Source: an uncultured Lachnospiraceae bacterium | GTDB taxonomy: Bacteria > Bacillota > Clostridia > Lachnospirales > Lachnospiraceae | Length of the DNA: 8,862 nucleotides | Direction: 5' to 3' | Assembly: GCA_945836355.1 (NCBI GenBank) | Contig: CAMALD010000038.1 | Location: forward strand, 1 to 8,862 | Shown here: one piece after another, positions 6,945 to 8,862 of the stretch | How the letters are laid out: each line of letters starts with the position of its first letter | Position numbering within the stretch: position 1 is the stretch's first letter | Made by a program: the position numbers and the translations under genes | Notes under the pieces: generated by a model | Told to the model about the DNA's origin: nothing | What the model saw: the letters and a program-made list of their open reading frames with translations, nothing else | Databases searched by the model: none

Positions 6945-6973
6945 TATATACCAGTTGTAATATATTTTTTCAG
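6945..6973 (-). promoter_or_regulatory. Possible extended -10 promoter of the DUF2975-like gene
   Basis: The minus strand has TGG directly followed by TATATA (6945-6950), an extended -10 arrangement. CTGAAA (6968-6973, 4 of 6 consensus matches) lies 17 bases upstream. The start would be near 6938, about 20 bases before the gene. An alternative reading is TTACAA-N16-TATTAA slightly downstream. The weak -35 would fit a promoter that needs an activator, and a direct repeat lies about 21 bp upstream. Confidence 0.45.
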
Positions 6974-6993
6974 GAAAGTCCAGCCCGAAACGA

Positions 6994-7026
6994 TAAGCTG
7001 CAGTTTTGGACCGGTAAGTTGCAGTT
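6994..7026. repeat. 21-bp-period direct repeat upstream of the DUF2975-like gene
   Basis: On the plus strand, TAAGCTGCAGTT (6994-7005) and TAAGTTGCAGTT (7015-7026) match at 11 of 12 positions. They are exactly 21 bp apart, two helical turns, so both would face the same side of the DNA. They lie about 57-89 bp upstream of the predicted start of the DUF2975-like gene. The shared CAGTT core and the spacing resemble sites bound by LytTR-type response regulators, although flanking consensus positions are only partly matched. Confidence 0.6.
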
Positions 7027-7085
7027 AGCAAGTGCCCGTTTCATTGCATCCCGTACATGTCCTGGTATCGATGGCATTCCGGTCC
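7008..7085. repeat. 7-bp inverted repeat in the xylanase 3' region
   Basis: GGACCGG at 7008-7014 and CCGGTCC at 7079-7085 are perfect reverse complements separated by 64 bases. In the minus-strand transcript they could close a roughly 78-nucleotide structure starting 13 bases after the GH10 stop codon. I see no regular internal stems, no tRNA T-arm and no T-run, so it is not a tRNA or a standard terminator. It could be chance. Apart from this, the direct repeat and the promoter, the 6919-7097 stretch holds nothing I recognise. Confidence 0.4.
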
Positions 7086-7097
7086 TGTGAGGGGTAT

Positions 7098-8862
7098 TTA
7101 TTTTGCAGGACATACAAAGATATCATCAACGTAAAAATCAGCGTTTCCGTCCGTCTCGATGTAAATCTCCGCAGTATTCAACTCCTTTGAAAGCTCGGTA
7201 CATGCAGTCACCTTCGTCCATTCTCCCGGCACTGTCAAAACCTCGGTCAGTTGGTGCGAAACTGCCCCGTCAAGCCCCATTCTTACAACCCTGTCCTTCG
7301 TCTTTACATACGCTGTGATGTCTACCTTCATACCTATGTATGGAGAAATGTTGAACTTCATGGTTGCATCCTTCTCCTGACGGGTTACGCAATACGAGTG
7401 CCCCTTGCCGTCATGCGCCTCAGCATCGGTAACATAGCAGAACGGAAGATGTCCCGCACCACGGATAGCCGCGATGTTGCTCTTGTCCTCAAAGCTCTCC
7501 TCCAGACCAATCAGCTTCACCTCAACATCATCCACATAGACCGCACTCGACTTCTCCGGTTCGGTCTCTGTTGTGCCAAAGTTCATGCACATGGAGTGCA
7601 CATCACCCGGAATCTTATAGGTTGTGCTGATTTGTACCCAATCACCCGAGGTGGTATCCACGGATGCCAACATCTCATTGCTTCCATCCGCACTCAATGT
7701 CACGGTAAGCGCCGGACTCTTAACCCATGCACTTACGCTGATGGTCTGACCGATAAAGTCGGACACATCCATGCTGATGCCGCACCAGTCACCAAATCTC
7801 TTCTCGTTGGCAAGTGCCGCCTTACCGCTGCGCACCACTCTGTCCTGAATCTCGATTGCACCGAAGCCACGCATCTTAAAGCCGATGTCCTCAGGCTTAA
7901 GCGGCTCTGCTCCCTCCGGCGTCTCGAAATCATATATGCGGTCGGAAAGATTGTATTCAATCTTCTCCGGCTCACCCAAATCATCTCCGGTTACAGCATA
8001 CACCATGCCGTCAAAGGAACGCTTTGGTGACAAATCTCCACGGAAGATAAGAGGATTGGCACCGCGAATCCAAGAATTATCGTCAGTCAGTCCCCAGAGG
8101 GTTACGCTGGTAAGATTCGCACCGCCTTGTTTTGCCTCAAGCAGGGCAGAAAAGAAGTTTTTATAAAACACCGCCTGATAATATTCCGCATTCTGATTCG
8201 TACAGGTGCATTTCACATCAAGCTCTGTGATGTGTACCTCGCTCACCAGACCCGCGTATTCCTTTAATGCGGCTGAATACTCCTCAACGTCGTTGTTATC
8301 ACTCAAATGCCCCTGCATTCCGATACCGTCAATCAGCCCCTCGCCGATGATGCTGCCGTGCTCCTTTGTGCTTCTGGTGAGCGCACCGATGATTGCAGCC
8401 TTCTTATCCGGCATCCATTCGTTGTAATCATTATAAAACAGCTTTGGCTGAATCTGCTTCAGCGCCGCCTCATCGTCCGCTGAAATACCGTAGCTTGCAG
8501 CATATCTGTGCGAGGTTTCCGTAACCGCATCTTTCGCAAAACGAAACGCCCAGTAGATAAAGTCATCACCAATCACCTGATACCAGTAGCTGTTGCGCAA
8601 TCCGGTCGGGGTTTTGTCGGCAAGCTCAATAGCCTCATTTACCACATCCCACGCATAAATCGTGCGTGCGTAATCATTGGCATACATATAGTCCATCAGG
8701 GAGAATATGTAGCTTCTGAGTCGCTTAAGCATGGTGGCGCGGTCCACATAGCAGACCGGATCCAGCTTTTCAAACATCTTCATCATCGGGCGCTCTTTTA
8801 AAACTTCCGGGTCGGTTGGAATGGTCACCGGCTTATACCCCTTACAAAACACCTCCTTGGAA
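7098..8862 (-). CDS. GH10 endo-1,4-beta-xylanase with two C-terminal CBM modules (5' end missing)
   Basis: The last 587 codons of a larger gene that continues past the right edge. The visible part starts inside the catalytic barrel. Counting from the GTG-coded residue at 8852, the acid/base is Glu73 in YAWDVVNEAI and the nucleophile is Glu210 in EVHITELDV; LFYNDYNEW (138-146) and LWGLTDDNSW (252-261) complete the GH10 signature. Residues about 302-449 and 450-584 are two related beta-sandwich modules of the CBM4/9/22 type. Each has an 'IG-x4-(S/T)A-x-VK' strand, a 'G-(D/E)W' turn and a closing YVDD strand, so they look like an old duplication. The enzyme should cut internal xylan bonds, with the CBMs holding it on the polymer. 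A secretion signal and any N-terminal modules would be outside the window. The GTG at 8852 directly after AAGGAG is not a plausible start, because the reading frame stays open and the barrel is incomplete. Confidence 0.93.
   Translation of the reverse strand, partial: SKEVFCKGYKPVTIPTDPEVLKERPMMKMFEKLDPVCYVDRATMLKRLRSYIFSLMDYMYANDYARTIYAWDVVNEAIELADKTPTGLRNSYWYQVIGDDFIYWAFRFAKDAVTETSHRYAASYGISADDEAALKQIQPKLFYNDYNEWMPDKKAAIIGALTRSTKEHGSIIGEGLIDGIGMQGHLSDNNDVEEYSAALKEYAGLVSEVHITELDVKCTCTNQNAEYYQAVFYKNFFSALLEAKQGGANLTSVTLWGLTDDNSWIRGANPLIFRGDLSPKRSFDGMVYAVTGDDLGEPEKIEYNLSDRIYDFETPEGAEPLKPEDIGFKMRGFGAIEIQDRVVRSGKAALANEKRFGDWCGISMDVSDFIGQTISVSAWVKSPALTVTLSADGSNEMLASVDTTSGDWVQISTTYKIPGDVHSMCMNFGTTETEPEKSSAVYVDDVEVKLIGLEESFEDKSNIAAIRGAGHLPFCYVTDAEAHDGKGHSYCVTRQEKDATMKFNISPYIGMKVDITAYVKTKDRVVRMGLDGAVSHQLTEVLTVPGEWTKVTACTELSKELNTAEIYIETDGNADFYVDDIFVCPAK

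Noticed and set aside
6984..6999. CCGAAACGATAAGC as a catabolite-responsive element
   Set aside because: It shares only the central AAACG with the cre consensus; the flanking TG and CA positions do not match.
7008..7085. tRNA gene suggested by a 7-bp closing stem and about 78-base length
   Set aside because: No T-arm with TTCGA-type loop, no D-arm and no anticodon stem could be found on either strand.
8850..8862. AAGGAGGTG at the right edge, resembling a ribosome binding site followed by a GTG start for the GH10 gene
   Set aside because: There is no spacing between the AGGAG and the GTG, the frame stays open to the window edge, and a start here would remove the first half of the GH10 barrel. 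It is internal coding sequence.

Overview
All recognisable genes in this window lie on the minus strand and look like the chromosome of a xylan-degrading anaerobic gut or rumen Firmicute, most likely a member of the Lachnospiraceae (Butyrivibrio/Roseburia-like). The grounds are AGGAGG-type ribosome binding sites, TTGACA/TATAAT-type promoters, a hybrid histidine kinase of clostridial style, a stand-alone methionine synthase reactivation-domain gene behind metF, and a GH10/GH43 xylan enzyme pair. The genus is an inference and no similarity search was possible.

Layout in the direction of transcription (high to low coordinates): (1) 8862-7098, the 3' part of a GH10 endo-xylanase gene with two C-terminal carbohydrate-binding modules, whose 5' end is outside the window; (2) 7097-6919, an intergenic stretch with a 21-bp-period direct repeat, a 7-bp inverted repeat and a possible promoter; (3) 6918-6382, a small four-helix membrane protein resembling DUF2975, followed by a strong intrinsic terminator; (4) 6307-5054, a Y-family DNA polymerase (DinB/Pol IV), whose ribosome binding site comes directly after that terminator; (5) 5053-4954, an intergenic stretch with a promoter bracketed by a perfect 14-bp inverted repeat; (6) 4953-3064, a membrane-bound hybrid histidine kinase with a C-terminal receiver; (7) 2915-1203, a GH43 glycosidase with a CBM6-like C-terminus and no signal peptide, with its own near-consensus promoter and its own terminator; (8) 1067-186, metF, with its own promoter, and 171-1, the start of the reactivation-domain gene, which probably form one methionine operon.

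Functionally there are two themes. The GH10 and GH43 enzymes fit a xylan pathway in which a large CBM-bearing xylanase cuts the polymer and a probably cytoplasmic GH43 removes arabinose or xylose from imported oligosaccharides. The hybrid kinase between them may or may not sense that substrate. The metF pair makes 5-methyl-tetrahydrofolate and keeps cobalamin-dependent methionine synthase active. DinB and the small membrane protein have no obvious link to either theme. I found no convincing undescribed multi-gene system. The most unusual signals are in the non-coding stretches: the inverted repeat around the kinase promoter, the 21-bp direct repeat upstream of the DUF2975-like gene, and the terminator directly before the dinB ribosome binding site.
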